64,000 nucleotides of DNA from Oscillospiraceae bacterium. Lineage in GTDB: Bacteria > Bacillota_A > Clostridia > Oscillospirales > CAG-272. The stretch's first letter is position 1. Each line of letters begins with the position of its first letter. The translations under genes and the position numbers were made by a program. Of this stretch, positions 51,082 to 60,644 are shown piece after piece. Where the stretch lies: assembly GCA_015063445.1 (NCBI GenBank), contig SVUD01000002.1, forward strand, positions 1-64,000, given 5' to 3'. Under the pieces are notes generated by a model. The model had not been told where the DNA came from, did no database searches, and saw only the letters and a list, made by a program, of their open reading frames with translations.

Positions 51082-52347
51082 TTAGTCAACCGAAAGATCA
51101 AGCATTTCATCAACGGCGCGCATAACGCCAAGCTTACCGTATTCGTAAGTAAGACCGCCCTGCATATAGGCGGTATACGGCTCGCAAAGAGGTCCGTCGC
51201 AGCTAAGCTCGTTGGTCGCGCCTGTGATAAACGTTCCCGCCGCCATTATCTCGGGATGAGGATATCCCGGCATTTCTCCGGGCTCGGGTATGCAGTAAGC
51301 CTCAACGGGCGAGCCCATCTGAATTCCCTTGCAGAATTTTATAAGCTTATCGGCGGCATAAAGATTCATAGTCTGAACGATATCAGTTCTCTTCTCGTCG
51401 TATTTGGGATCAACGTCGGAAAATCCTACAAGCTCGAGAAGTCTTGCGGCAAACGCCATTGATTTAAGCGTTGAAGCAACCGCGGCGGGCGCCATAAAGA
51501 AGCCCTTATAGAAGGAAGCGAGCTGATTGAAGTTTGCGCCGAGATCCTTTCCGACGCAAGGCGCCGTAAGTCTTTCGGCAATATCGAGTATAACTTCCTT
51601 AGTGCCGACGCAGTATCCGCCGCTTACGGCAAAGCCCGCGCCGAGATTTTTCATCATAGAGCCGACGAACACGTCAGCTCCAACGTCGGTGGGCTCTCTG
51701 TCCTCGGTAAATTCTCCGTAGCAGTTATCTACCATAACCACAGTTTCGGGACAAGCCTCCTTGACGACCTTGATAGCCTCGGCAATTTTATCGATAGTAA
51801 GGCTCTTTCTCTGCGAATAGCCGCGGCTTCTCTGTATAGCCGCAACCTTTATATCGCCCTTTGACACTCTTTCTCTTATTGCCTCAAGGTCAAACTCGTT
51901 GCCGATAAGGTCTATCTCTTCATATTTAACGCCGCATTTTATAAGCGAATTTCTGCTGTCTCCCGCAGTGCCTATAACGCTTTTCAAGGTGTCGTAGGGC
52001 TCACCCGAGATATAAAGCAGGGTTTCTCCGTGCTTCAAAAGTCCGCCGAGAGTTACGGCAAGAGCGTGAGTTCCCGACATAAGCTGAGGACGAACGAGCG
52101 CATCCTCGGCGCCGAACACCTTAGCGTATATCTCCTCGAGCTTATCTCTGCCCGAGTCGGTATATCCGTAGCCTGTTATTTCTATAAAATCGGCAGTTGA
52201 TACACGGCATTCCTGAAAAGCCGTAAGCACCTTTGCCGAGCAAAGAAGCGCGTTTTCTTCTATTCCGCGGAATACGTCCTTTAAATCCTCTTCCGCCTGT
52301 CTTGCCATATTGGCGGTATAATCGCTTATCTTGTATCCGTAATACAT
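51082..52347 (-). CDS. Methionine gamma-lyase-family PLP enzyme (YnbB / aluminium-resistance type)
   Basis: 421 residues. Fold type I PLP enzyme: MSGTHALAVTLGGLL, VVMVDNCYGEF (Asp that contacts PLP) and VGSMMKNLGAGF with the Schiff-base Lys. The start EITGYGYTDSGRDKLEEIYAKVFGAEDALVRPQ is diagnostic of this family, annotated as methionine gamma-lyase-like or aluminium-resistance protein. The actual substrate is unproven. In a unit with thiN and the HAD nucleotidase. Confidence 0.9.
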   Translation of the reverse strand: MYYGYKISDYTANMARQAEEDLKDVFRGIEENALLCSAKVLTAFQECRVSTADFIEITGYGYTDSGRDKLEEIYAKVFGAEDALVRPQLMSGTHALAVTLGGLLKHGETLLYISGEPYDTLKSVIGTAGDSRNSLIKCGVKYEEIDLIGNEFDLEAIRERVSKGDIKVAAIQRSRGYSQRKSLTIDKIAEAIKVVKEACPETVVMVDNCYGEFTEDREPTDVGADVFVGSMMKNLGAGFAVSGGYCVGTKEVILDIAERLTAPCVGKDLGANFNQLASFYKGFFMAPAAVASTLKSMAFAARLLELVGFSDVDPKYDEKRTDIVQTMNLYAADKLIKFCKGIQMGSPVEAYCIPEPGEMPGYPHPEIMAAGTFITGATNELSCDGPLCEPYTAYMQGGLTYEYGKLGVMRAVDEMLDLSVD

Positions 52348-52384
52348 TTTTTAGTTCCTTTTTTGTACCGTAATGTTTATTTTC

Positions 52385-53071
52385 TTATATTTTTCCGATA
52401 ATTTCGGGTATTTCCTCTATGCTTTTCACGGAATACTCGGGCTTGACGTCGGAATACGCAACGTCCTTTCCGAGAGTGTAGTGAATAGTATGAATTCCCG
52501 CGTTAATGCCGCCGAGAATATCAGACGAAAGCGTGTCTCCGACGATTACCGTTTTATCTCTTTCCTTATTTTCCATAAGCTCAAAGCAGCCGTCAAAGAA
52601 AAGAGGACTCGGCTTATTCGCTCCAATGCGCTCCGAAATAAAAATACCGTCAAAATACTTATCAACACCCGATGCGGCAATTCTTCTGTCCTGAACGAAC
52701 GCCGTTCCGTTCGAAGCTATATAGAGCTTATATTTTCCCCGAAGCTTTTTTAGCATCTCCTCAGCGCCGTCTATATAGTACGCTCCCTCGGAAAGCCGTC
52801 TTTCGTAGAAATGCTGAACGTCCTCGGGCACTACCTCTTTTCCAAGGCTTGAAAACAGAAGCTCGAAGCGTCCGAAAAGCACGTCGTCACGGCTCATCTC
52901 TCCTCTTTCGAGAGCCTCCCAGCATTTTCTGTTATACGCCTTATAGGTTGCAATAACCTCCTCGGTCGGTTCAACGCCAAAGTTTAAAAGCGTTTTGTTT
53001 ATAGCCTCACTCTCGGTGCGGTGAAAATCCAGTATTGTGTTATCTAAATCGAGTAAAACGTTCTTAATCAT
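52385..53071 (-). CDS. HAD nucleotidase, YjjG type
   Basis: 228 residues from ATG 53071 (GAGGAG before it). HAD motifs: DLDNTILDF (motif I, nucleophile Asp), IASNGT (II), and VIVGDTLSSDILGGINAGI (IV), with an intervening alpha-helical cap. YjjG-like enzymes remove phosphate from non-canonical pyrimidine nucleotides. First gene of the leftward unit. Confidence 0.88.
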   Translation of the reverse strand: MIKNVLLDLDNTILDFHRTESEAINKTLLNFGVEPTEEVIATYKAYNRKCWEALERGEMSRDDVLFGRFELLFSSLGKEVVPEDVQHFYERRLSEGAYYIDGAEEMLKKLRGKYKLYIASNGTAFVQDRRIAASGVDKYFDGIFISERIGANKPSPLFFDGCFELMENKERDKTVIVGDTLSSDILGGINAGIHTIHYTLGKDVAYSDVKPEYSVKSIEEIPEIIGKI

Positions 53072-53125
53072 AAAAATCTCCTCGCAACCACAATATTTTA
53101 CCACAAATCCAAATTTAAATCAATA

Positions 53126-53200
53126 CGTTTTTTAAATATAGTTTCAGCAACGTTTTTTAAATATAGTTTCAGCAACATTTTTTAAATATAGTTTCAGCAA
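53126..53200. repeat. Three tandem copies of a 25-bp repeat
   Basis: CGTTTTTTAAATATAGTTTC + AGCAA at 53126 and 53151, and a copy starting CATTTTTT at 53176. Intergenic, directly upstream of the HAD gene unit. No coding function apparent. Confidence 0.85.
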
Positions 53201-53276
53201 CTCAAAATTATGCTCGATACGCGATACCAACTACGAATTAAATCGCAGATATGAAATAAAGCAAAAACACAATAAC

Positions 53277-53324
53277 GATAAAACGGTAGAAGCGTTTTTT
53301 GAGAATGCTTCTACCGTTTTTTAA
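53277..53324. terminator. Strong bidirectional terminator
   Basis: AAACGGTAGAAGC / GCTTCTACCGTTT, 13-bp perfect stem with A-run before and T-run after. It lies downstream of the GH29 giant gene/mini-gene unit read leftward. Confidence 0.85.
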
Positions 53325-53367
53325 TATGAGAGTTAAAAGGTTGCGATCAATCGCATAAATTCACTTA

Positions 53368-53420
53368 TTAATTTATGCCCATTTCCCAGATTCCGTCGCT
53401 CTCCTCATACCAAGATGAGT
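53368..53420 (-). pseudogene. Fragment of a mini-peptide gene, second locus
   Basis: Minus strand encodes SSWYEESDGIWEMGIN then TAA, matching the fragment at 5135 but with a 15-bp deletion removing PGTET. A GCATAAATT/AATTTATGC hairpin overlaps its stop, as at 5135 and 11661. No start codon. Confidence 0.7.
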
Positions 53421-53534
53421 GCACAAAAAACGGTTAATAAGCGTTTTTTGAAGCGGAGTCCACGTACGCAAGTTGGCGAAGGGCTTTACGCCCGACAATC
53501 AACGCCACGGGAGTGGTCGGGGGAAGTAGTGATT
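53421..53534 (-). repeat. Conserved spacer downstream of mini-peptide gene (copy 2)
   Basis: Nearly identical to 5201-5319, including AAAAAACG/CGTTTTTT and the GGGC/GCCC hairpin; few substitutions and small indels only. Confidence 0.7.
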
Positions 53535-53666
53535 TTAGTTAATGCTTAAATCCCATACTCCATCGCTTTCCTCGTACCAAGGAGTTTCGGTGCCGGGAGA
53601 TGTAGTTATAATGTCGTTGACGTTAACTTCCACAACCTCAACTTCGGGGTTAACATATTTTTTCAT
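53535..53666 (-). CDS. Mini-peptide, 43 residues, coupled to the GH29 giant gene
   Basis: ATG 53666 six bases after GGAGGT, stop TAA at 53535. Opens MKKYVNPEVEVVEVNVNDII, continues TTSPGTETPWYEESDG and closes VWDLSIN; only five residues differ from the copy at 5320 (I5V, I9V, K15N, A16V, S17N). The giant gene stops 31 bp upstream. As in the other two loci the mini-gene is the last gene of the unit. Function unknown; see the copy at 5320 for features. Confidence 0.8.
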   Translation of the reverse strand: MKKYVNPEVEVVEVNVNDIITTSPGTETPWYEESDGVWDLSIN

Positions 53667-53697
53667 TTTCTAACCTCCACCTATTCACTATTCACTC

Positions 53698-56600
53698 TTA
53701 CTTATTACCTCCGATTACAGCACTTCTGTAATCGGCTGCGCTTTCGGTATACTTAACGAATGCCTTTACAAGCGCTTCGTGAGAAGTACCTGCCGAGCCT
53801 TTTACAAAGCTCGAGATATGATAGCTTCCGCCATTACCGTAGGTGATAGTCTCTGCAAGTATGTATGCGTATACGTCAAGCTCAACGTACGCGCCGTAGG
53901 TTTCGTCCGTACCCGTTACCGTGTTAAGTTTTCTACCGTTAGCGTAGAATTCAACATTTGTATCGGTTACGTAGAAGCGAATAGAGGGTTTTGCGTCAAG
54001 GTTAAGAGTTACGCTCGTCACGGGAGATACAGTATCGGTTTCACCGCTTGACACGGGTTCAGCCTTGTAGTCACCGATGATGGAGTCAATAAGAGTATTT
54101 ACTCTTGCTATCTCTTCCGCGGTATTGAACTCGGTGAAGTAGTTATATGCCTCTTTGATATATGCAAGAACGTCTTTAGCGAGAGTTTTTTCCACCTCGC
54201 TTCCGTCGTCAATAATCTTGGCTGCGTACTTAGGTACACTCATGGTCCACTTTCCGTTATAATCTATTCCATTTATAGTAACAACAGCTTCGAGAACTAT
54301 ATCTCTCGCCGCCTCTGCAGAAGGCATTTTTATCACAAAATGATAATAATTATTTGCATTTATCGTCACTATATCGGTAAGAAGAGCAAGATCGGTGTAA
54401 GTGATACCATCGAGTGTGAAGCACTTAAGACCTGCGTTTACGGGAATGTACACGTTATAAGTAAGCTCCATTCCGAGAGTGATACTTGTCTTAGGCGCGA
54501 ACTCTATTTCCAAGCGTTCCGCCTTGATTACCGTATCAACCTCATTCCATTCCACACCTTCGGGAAGCGTAATGCTGTATCCGTCAGCGGTTTTAACGAT
54601 AACTACGGGAGTTTCGGTACCGTCATAATTCATAATAACGGCATTACCCTTAAGGATAGTTCCGTCTGCGGTTTTGGGAAGCATCAATGTATTTCCCGCA
54701 GGCGCGTTGAGCACGTGCAAGTAAATATATTTTCCGTCTTTTGATTCATTGGCAACTCCCCACAAAAGATCGCTTACCGTAATATTTTCAATCGTGGGAT
54801 ACGCCGTACTGTCGTTAGTGTTGAAAATAGTAGCTTTAAGAGGCGAGATGTAATCGGCATTGAGCTTTCTCAGAACGTCTCCTATGCCGCGCATAAAGTA
54901 ATCGTCAAGCACCTCTCCCTCGCGAAGCGGATAGAAGCCTGTAGATGCAAGGAATCCGCCCTCCGTTGAGATAGAGCTCATAGCAACGAGGTATTTGAAT
55001 ATTTCTTCGGCTGTAGGAAGATTATCGAAGGTCTTTGTATTCGGGTGCTGTGTCCACCATCCGGCGTTTGCGATAACTGTAGCTGACTGATGTCTTGAGA
55101 TTTTTCTGTCGGTCACGAAATTATATCCTTCGGGTATTTCCCAGCAGAAATAATCAGCTCCGTCATATACGGGAGTTTCATAAACCGTACCTTCTTTAAA
55201 AGCAAGATTTGCCGTGAGTATCATCGCGGGATTAAATGACAAGCAGGTCTCGCGAAGACGGTTCTGAGCATCACCGGCAGGTACGTGATTATATCCGCCG
55301 TCAAACCAAAGACCCTTTATTCCGTCACCGTAACGCTCGCAAAGCTCATAATAAAGCTCGTTTACGTACTGATTCCAAACCGCATAATTATCGGTTGAAT
55401 CATCCCAGCCGGTCAAAAGCTTATCTTCGGTAGTAAAGTCAGGACCTCCGTCAGCAGGATGCGTGTAAAGATAGAGGTCGATATCGTATATCGAAAGCTC
55501 CGCGATAAGCTCTGCTATAATGTCTCTTTCGGAATAGCTTTTCTGTCCTTCCGTATCTTCCGCGCGTCGATCGTCTCTCCAGCGGAGGTTAGTCATACTG
55601 GGGAATAAGGTACGGGTATCTCCGTGCCAAGCAGTAAACAGAACGTATTCCGCGCCCATATCGTGCATAGATTTTGCAAAAGCCTTTACGTCGAATGCAT
55701 CGGCAAGCTCATCTACGCTTTCAACCATTTCGCCGTTTGAGTATACAGTTCCGCGGCTGTTTCTGTATTTGCTCACGTAATGGATGAATATACCGTATGC
55801 GTTATCCTCGTAATCCTCATGCGCCGCCGCTATCTCGGCTGCGGTCATAGTCGGCTTTACGTAAGTCTTGTATATTGGAACGAGCAAGGGCTTGGTGTAT
55901 GCAACCTCTCCTGTCTCGTTGCTTTCCAGCTTCAGAGTAAGTCTGACGCCTGTGGTGTTTTCGGGGCGTGTGATTCTTCCGTCGAGCGCAACTATGCTTT
56001 CATCATCCGAATTTGCGATCGTTACCGTATAACCTTCAACCTTTGGAATGGTTACGTAAGCATCATCGTTTGCGGGGACAGGAAGTAAGTTTACATTTGA
56101 AGCCGCAATCTCAGCTTCTAATAATTTATTGCTTTTTATCATAATATTCATATTTACCGTACGAGACTCGTCCTCTTTGAGAACGTTTGTAATCTTTACT
56201 GTCAGTTCAACGTTTAAATAACCCGCTTCGGGATACGTTATATGACCGTCAAGATCAACGACGCTTTCGTTGGAGGAAGCTATAATTTCATGTTTATACT
56301 GTGTACTTGTGTTTGTGAAAACGACTTTAGCATCCTGATACTGATGCTCGCGGATAGCAAGTCGCGAAATATACGAATCTATGTCAATATCCTTGAGTCC
56401 TATCACTTCTATTTCTGCAAAGTGAACGTATCCCGAGGAATTGTTACCGGGCGCGATATCAAATTTCACGTATTTAACGTTGCCTATAAGCTCGTCGAAT
56501 TTTATGCACTCGCGCGAGCTTCCGTCGGGTAACGTATAGTCGGTCGTTGACCAGACCGCTTCACCGAAATTCTCTCCATCCTCGGAAAGATAAATCGAGA

Positions 56601-58416
56601 ATTCATGCGGGAAATTAATATTAGGTGTAGATGAGCTCTTTATCGTCGGATATAAGTATACGCCGGATACATTTGATAGCTTATCAAGCTCGAGTACTAC
56701 CTGGGTATTTGCAGACGGATCGGGGCGGTTATTCGGATCATCGTTTGACCAGATATTATTAAGATTACCGTCTATAAGATGCTGAACCGGATGCATAGAA
56801 TGAGAGGAGCTTGCCGTGACGGAGTTGATTTGTAATACGTCATCAAAGCTGATGAGAGATTCCGATGCTAACGTTTCGTCATAATGAAGCTCAAGCTCTG
56901 TAAGACCAAAGCCGTAATAAATATAATTTCCGTTGTAAAGTCCGTTTCTTGAAACTGTAATTCTTACACTTTTTACAGACTTTTCCGTGTTAAACTTAAA
57001 CTCTTCGCCCTCGGTATTCACCGCAGTATAATGAGTTTTTTGAATGACGGTAGCCCAGTTTATTCCGTCGTATGATACTTCAATGGTGAAATCCTTCGGG
57101 AAATAAGCGGGAACGCCGCCCTCAAGACGAGGAACCATTACTATTTTATTAAATGTAACGGGTGACGCGAGATCGACCCTAAGCCAGTGCGGCGTGTACT
57201 CTCCGTCCGTGCTCGTTGTCGATATCCAAGCGTTGGAAAGAGAGGTGGACTTATTTCCGTCTATCGTAGCCGATGCGGCTCCGACCGAGGTATTCGTGTG
57301 TTTACTGTCTGCCGTTGCGGTAGCGCCCGTCAAATCGATTTTTTGAGTCACTGTCGGATCGTAATATGCTTCAAGCTCCGCAAGACCGAAGCCGTAATAA
57401 ATATAATTTCCGTTGTAAAGTCCGTTTCTTGAAACTTTAATTCTTACACTCTTTACAGGCTTTTCCGTGTTAAACTTAAACTCTTCGCCCTCGGTATTCA
57501 CCGCAGTATAATTAGTTTTTTGAATGACGGTAGCCCAGTTTGTTCCGTCGTATGATACTTCAATGGTGAAATCCTTTGGGAAATAAGCGGGAACGCCGCC
57601 CTCAAGACGAGGAACCATTACTAATTTATTTAAAGTAGCGGGTGTCGCGAGGTCAACCTGCAGCCAGTGCGGCGTGTACTCTCCGTTCGTGCTCGTTGTC
57701 GATATCCAAGCGTTGGAAAGAGTGGTAGATTTATTTCCGTCTATCGTAGCCGATGCAGCTCCGACCGAGGCATTGGAGTGCTTACTGTCTGCCGTTGCGG
57801 TAGCGCCCGTCAAATCGATTTTTTGAATTGCCATCGGGTCGTAATATGCTTCAAGCTCCGTAAGACCGAAGCCGTACACATTCCTGGAGCTGTATGATGT
57901 ATTTCTTGTAACCGAAATCCTTATACCCTTCACGTCTTTTACCGTATTAAACGTAAATTCTTCACCGTTGTTGTTAGTTGCGATGAAATCCGTCTCTGTA
58001 ACGACGGGGGTAAAGCTTACTCCGTCGCTTGATACCTCAATAGTGAAATTCTTTGGGAAATAACCGGGAGCGCCGCCCTCAAGACGAGGAACCATCACTA
58101 TTTTATTCAGTGTAACGGGTGACGGGAGATCGACCCTCAGCCAGTGCGGCGTGTACTCTCCGCTCGTGCTCGTTGTCGATATCCAAGCGGTGGAAAGAGA
58201 GGTAGACTTATTTCCGTCTATCGTAGCCGAAGCGGCTCCGACCGCGGTGTTTGAGTGCTTACTGTCTGCCGTTGCTGTCGCTCCGGTAAAATCGATTTTC
58301 TGAACAGCGCCGCTGCCCGAGCTTGCTTCCGTTTTGAAAGAAGCAGTTGCAATGATAGGGCAAATAACCGCACATATCAGTAGAGCGACAAAAACTTTTT
58401 TGATCCTTGCTTTCAT
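53698..58416 (-). CDS. Giant secreted CBM32-GH29-like glycosidase
   Basis: 1,572 residues, ATG 58416. Signal peptide 1-31. Three consecutive F5/8-type C (CBM32) domains of about 160 residues (starts near 40, 200 and 360; each with GATATADSKHSN, ASATIDGNKST, HWLxVDL, MVPRLEGG, FTIEVSxDG, YGFGLxELE), nearly identical in DNA, then a fourth diverged one (about 515-670, SSSHSMHPVQHLIDGNLNNIWSND). About 680-860: Ig-like beta region. About 870-1200: alpha-L-fucosidase (GH29)-like barrel: YGIFIHYVSKY, MHDMGAEYVLFTAWHGD and GIKGLWFDGGY, where Asp fits the GH29 nucleophile. About 1309-1572: C-terminal module shared with the GDPD and SASA giants. Starts 18 bp after the glycyl-radical enzyme gene, so both are in one operon, with a mini-peptide last. 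Confidence 0.87.
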   Translation of the reverse strand: MKARIKKVFVALLICAVICPIIATASFKTEASSGSGAVQKIDFTGATATADSKHSNTAVGAASATIDGNKSTSLSTAWISTTSTSGEYTPHWLRVDLPSPVTLNKIVMVPRLEGGAPGYFPKNFTIEVSSDGVSFTPVVTETDFIATNNNGEEFTFNTVKDVKGIRISVTRNTSYSSRNVYGFGLTELEAYYDPMAIQKIDLTGATATADSKHSNASVGAASATIDGNKSTTLSNAWISTTSTNGEYTPHWLQVDLATPATLNKLVMVPRLEGGVPAYFPKDFTIEVSYDGTNWATVIQKTNYTAVNTEGEEFKFNTEKPVKSVRIKVSRNGLYNGNYIYYGFGLAELEAYYDPTVTQKIDLTGATATADSKHTNTSVGAASATIDGNKSTSLSNAWISTTSTDGEYTPHWLRVDLASPVTFNKIVMVPRLEGGVPAYFPKDFTIEVSYDGINWATVIQKTHYTAVNTEGEEFKFNTEKSVKSVRITVSRNGLYNGNYIYYGFGLTELELHYDETLASESLISFDDVLQINSVTASSSHSMHPVQHLIDGNLNNIWSNDDPNNRPDPSANTQVVLELDKLSNVSGVYLYPTIKSSSTPNINFPHEFSIYLSEDGENFGEAVWSTTDYTLPDGSSRECIKFDELIGNVKYVKFDIAPGNNSSGYVHFAEIEVIGLKDIDIDSYISRLAIREHQYQDAKVVFTNTSTQYKHEIIASSNESVVDLDGHITYPEAGYLNVELTVKITNVLKEDESRTVNMNIMIKSNKLLEAEIAASNVNLLPVPANDDAYVTIPKVEGYTVTIANSDDESIVALDGRITRPENTTGVRLTLKLESNETGEVAYTKPLLVPIYKTYVKPTMTAAEIAAAHEDYEDNAYGIFIHYVSKYRNSRGTVYSNGEMVESVDELADAFDVKAFAKSMHDMGAEYVLFTAWHGDTRTLFPSMTNLRWRDDRRAEDTEGQKSYSERDIIAELIAELSIYDIDLYLYTHPADGGPDFTTEDKLLTGWDDSTDNYAVWNQYVNELYYELCERYGDGIKGLWFDGGYNHVPAGDAQNRLRETCLSFNPAMILTANLAFKEGTVYETPVYDGADYFCWEIPEGYNFVTDRKISRHQSATVIANAGWWTQHPNTKTFDNLPTAEEIFKYLVAMSSISTEGGFLASTGFYPLREGEVLDDYFMRGIGDVLRKLNADYISPLKATIFNTNDSTAYPTIENITVSDLLWGVANESKDGKYIYLHVLNAPAGNTLMLPKTADGTILKGNAVIMNYDGTETPVVIVKTADGYSITLPEGVEWNEVDTVIKAERLEIEFAPKTSITLGMELTYNVYIPVNAGLKCFTLDGITYTDLALLTDIVTINANNYYHFVIKMPSAEAARDIVLEAVVTINGIDYNGKWTMSVPKYAAKIIDDGSEVEKTLAKDVLAYIKEAYNYFTEFNTAEEIARVNTLIDSIIGDYKAEPVSSGETDTVSPVTSVTLNLDAKPSIRFYVTDTNVEFYANGRKLNTVTGTDETYGAYVELDVYAYILAETITYGNGGSYHISSFVKGSAGTSHEALVKAFVKYTESAADYRSAVIGGNK

Positions 58417-58434
58417 GTGTTATTACCTTCCTTT

Positions 58435-60543
58435 TTATATTTTATGAGTTGTTCGCAGAATAATTTCTTCCTTCATTTCGGGAGATAGCTTTACGAAGTA
58501 ATCACTGTAACCGCCTATTCGCACAACAAGATCTCGGTATTCTTCGGGATTATCCTTCGCTTTTTCCAGCAATTCTTTATCTGTTACGTTGATCTGAATT
58601 TCGAATCCGCCTCTATCCATATAGCTTTTTATCAAAGACCTCATGATACCGAGCGAATTAGCTCCCAGAAGACTTTTTGAGAATTTCATATTGACCGCAA
58701 CACCGCCGATAAGCTCACGGTGCTCCCATTTCGTAGAAGAGAGAATAGACGCGGTGGGACCGTTGAGCTCTCTTCCTTGACACGGTCCCGAGCCGTCTCC
58801 AAGAGGAAATCCCGCGAGTCTGCCATCGGGAGTTGCTCCGGTAGCCCTTCCGAACCTTTCGTGCATCACCCAGCAGAATACGCTCGGTATCAGATTTCCG
58901 TTTTTGAACGTTCCGTTGTATTTTTTGCATTCGGAAGCTATATGATTTGTGAATATTCCAAAATACCTGTCTACCTCATCGATATCATTTCCGTATTTCG
59001 GGATATTGTTCAGCAATCGTAATCTCAAAGGCTCGTTCCCTTCAAAGTTGTTATCCAAAATTTCTTTGAGCTCAAGCACCGAAAATTCCTTGTTATCGTA
59101 AACAATTGTTTTCAATACGTACAAAGAATCCACGAGGTTCGCCATTCCGACGAAGCTTGGCATAATCCAATTGTACCTGGCTCCGCCGTTCTCAATATCC
59201 AACCCTTCGGCAAGAGAGTCGTTTACGAAGCAGGAAAGGAGCGGATTGATTGAATTCTTTGCGCGATGGCATCGCATATCGTTTTCAAGAATAAAATTGT
59301 TTTTGATTCTTTCATCAATTTTATCAAACAAAGCCGATACGTGCCCGTCGAAGCTGTCATATTCGCGTGTCATCGTGTCAAGCAAGAGCTGCGCCATATT
59401 GGTATAAGGACTTGCAACCCATACGTTAGATGACGCGATGGGCGTTATCTCAACGCACGTACTGTGTATATAACTGTGAGATTCGGCTTCGGGAACTCCG
59501 TAGTATAAAAGACCGCTTGATATAACGTCATCATTGAATATAGCGGGATGGCTTCTTCCGTGCGATAATATTTCGCACGCCTTTTCTAAGTACCTGTCGG
59601 GCATACCTTCGGTGTAACAAAGTCCAACCGAAGGATAAACGAGCTTTATATCATCTACTACCTGCATCAGCATCTCGGTAAGCTCGTTGGCAACGATTTT
59701 TCCGTCTTCGTCTCTTCCTCCAACCATATATCCGCTTGACAGACCGCCGGGAACACGCATATTTATCTGTATACCGAGGCAATCCAAAATAAGCTGCGCC
59801 TTTTCCCTTATCAGAGCCCCGCTTTTAATATCCTTATCGTAATAAGGCAGCAAATATCTATCCGGACGGCCGAGCTGAAACTGCTGGGAACCGTTTCTTA
59901 ACGGATTGAGAGATACGCAATAAGTAACGAAATGAACCGATTGAACCGCTTCGTAAAAGCTTCCCGCGGGCTCGGCAGGAACCTTTTTGCAAATTTCGGA
60001 TATTTTCAGAAGCTCTTCCTTGCGCGTTTTATCTTTTTCTTCCATCGCAAGCCGCTCTGCGAGAGCTGAATAATTCTCGGAATGCTTTATTACAGCCAAA
60101 AGCGATTTTTTTGCCGCTAAATAAAAGTTGGTTTTTTCGGGACCGCAAGTACGAAGGTATTCGTCAATTCGAGATATTATACCATTTAAACCGACGGATA
60201 ATATAAGTTCATAATCTATAGCCATATGAGAATCCTGACCGCCGCCTGCAAGCACGCATCTTTCTTTCGCAACGCTTGCGTAAACGTTTTTCCATTCGTT
60301 CTTCTGAAGCTCCGTCAAGTTATTTTCAAGCTCTCCGACTATCAATTCTCCGTCCGAAATGTTTGGAGTTAGCTCCGAAAACGCGAAATAAAGCGCGTCG
60401 GAATACCGTATATAATCCGTGTCGCCTTCGCTTTCGTTATATCTCTTGTAAAACTTATAAAAGAATTCTTCACTGCTATAAGAACGCAGCAAGACTTTTT
60501 TTCGCAATTTTTCGATTCTGTCCATTTTCACCGTTTTTTCCAT
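58435..60543 (-). CDS. Glycyl-radical enzyme of the pyruvate formate-lyase superfamily
   Basis: 702 residues from ATG 60543 (a TTG directly before and an ATG at 60522 are alternatives; no clear ribosome site). C-terminal glycyl-radical motif VVRIGGYSDYFVKLS at about 680. The active-site motif is HSTCVEITP near 385: a single Cys followed by V-E, as in the diol/glycerol dehydratase and C-N lyase branch, not the Cys-Cys pair of pyruvate formate-lyase. The residue before Cys is Thr, where many relatives have Gly. No activating radical SAM enzyme is encoded in the window. Neighbouring fucosidase-like gene in the same operon makes 1,2-propanediol (from fucose) a possible substrate, but this is inference. 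Oxygen-sensitive, cytoplasmic. Confidence 0.85.
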   Translation of the reverse strand: MEKTVKMDRIEKLRKKVLLRSYSSEEFFYKFYKRYNESEGDTDYIRYSDALYFAFSELTPNISDGELIVGELENNLTELQKNEWKNVYASVAKERCVLAGGGQDSHMAIDYELILSVGLNGIISRIDEYLRTCGPEKTNFYLAAKKSLLAVIKHSENYSALAERLAMEEKDKTRKEELLKISEICKKVPAEPAGSFYEAVQSVHFVTYCVSLNPLRNGSQQFQLGRPDRYLLPYYDKDIKSGALIREKAQLILDCLGIQINMRVPGGLSSGYMVGGRDEDGKIVANELTEMLMQVVDDIKLVYPSVGLCYTEGMPDRYLEKACEILSHGRSHPAIFNDDVISSGLLYYGVPEAESHSYIHSTCVEITPIASSNVWVASPYTNMAQLLLDTMTREYDSFDGHVSALFDKIDERIKNNFILENDMRCHRAKNSINPLLSCFVNDSLAEGLDIENGGARYNWIMPSFVGMANLVDSLYVLKTIVYDNKEFSVLELKEILDNNFEGNEPLRLRLLNNIPKYGNDIDEVDRYFGIFTNHIASECKKYNGTFKNGNLIPSVFCWVMHERFGRATGATPDGRLAGFPLGDGSGPCQGRELNGPTASILSSTKWEHRELIGGVAVNMKFSKSLLGANSLGIMRSLIKSYMDRGGFEIQINVTDKELLEKAKDNPEEYRDLVVRIGGYSDYFVKLSPEMKEEIILRTTHKI

Positions 60544-60644
60544 CAAATGTCATTTTCTACTTGCATTATATCAAAAAAAGTGATACAATAATAGTAAAAA
60601 TAAGCCAAAACAATGTATAATTGTTTCAGATAGAGGGTGATTCT

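Noticed and set aside
53698..58416. LPXTG, dockerin or S-layer-homology anchoring in the giant proteins
   Set aside because: None of the three complete giant C-termini has LPXTG plus hydrophobic tail, dockerin calcium loops or SLH motifs.
58435..60543. Pyruvate formate-lyase
   Set aside because: The active site has one Cys (TCVE) instead of the Cys-Cys pair, and the protein lacks an adjacent pflA.
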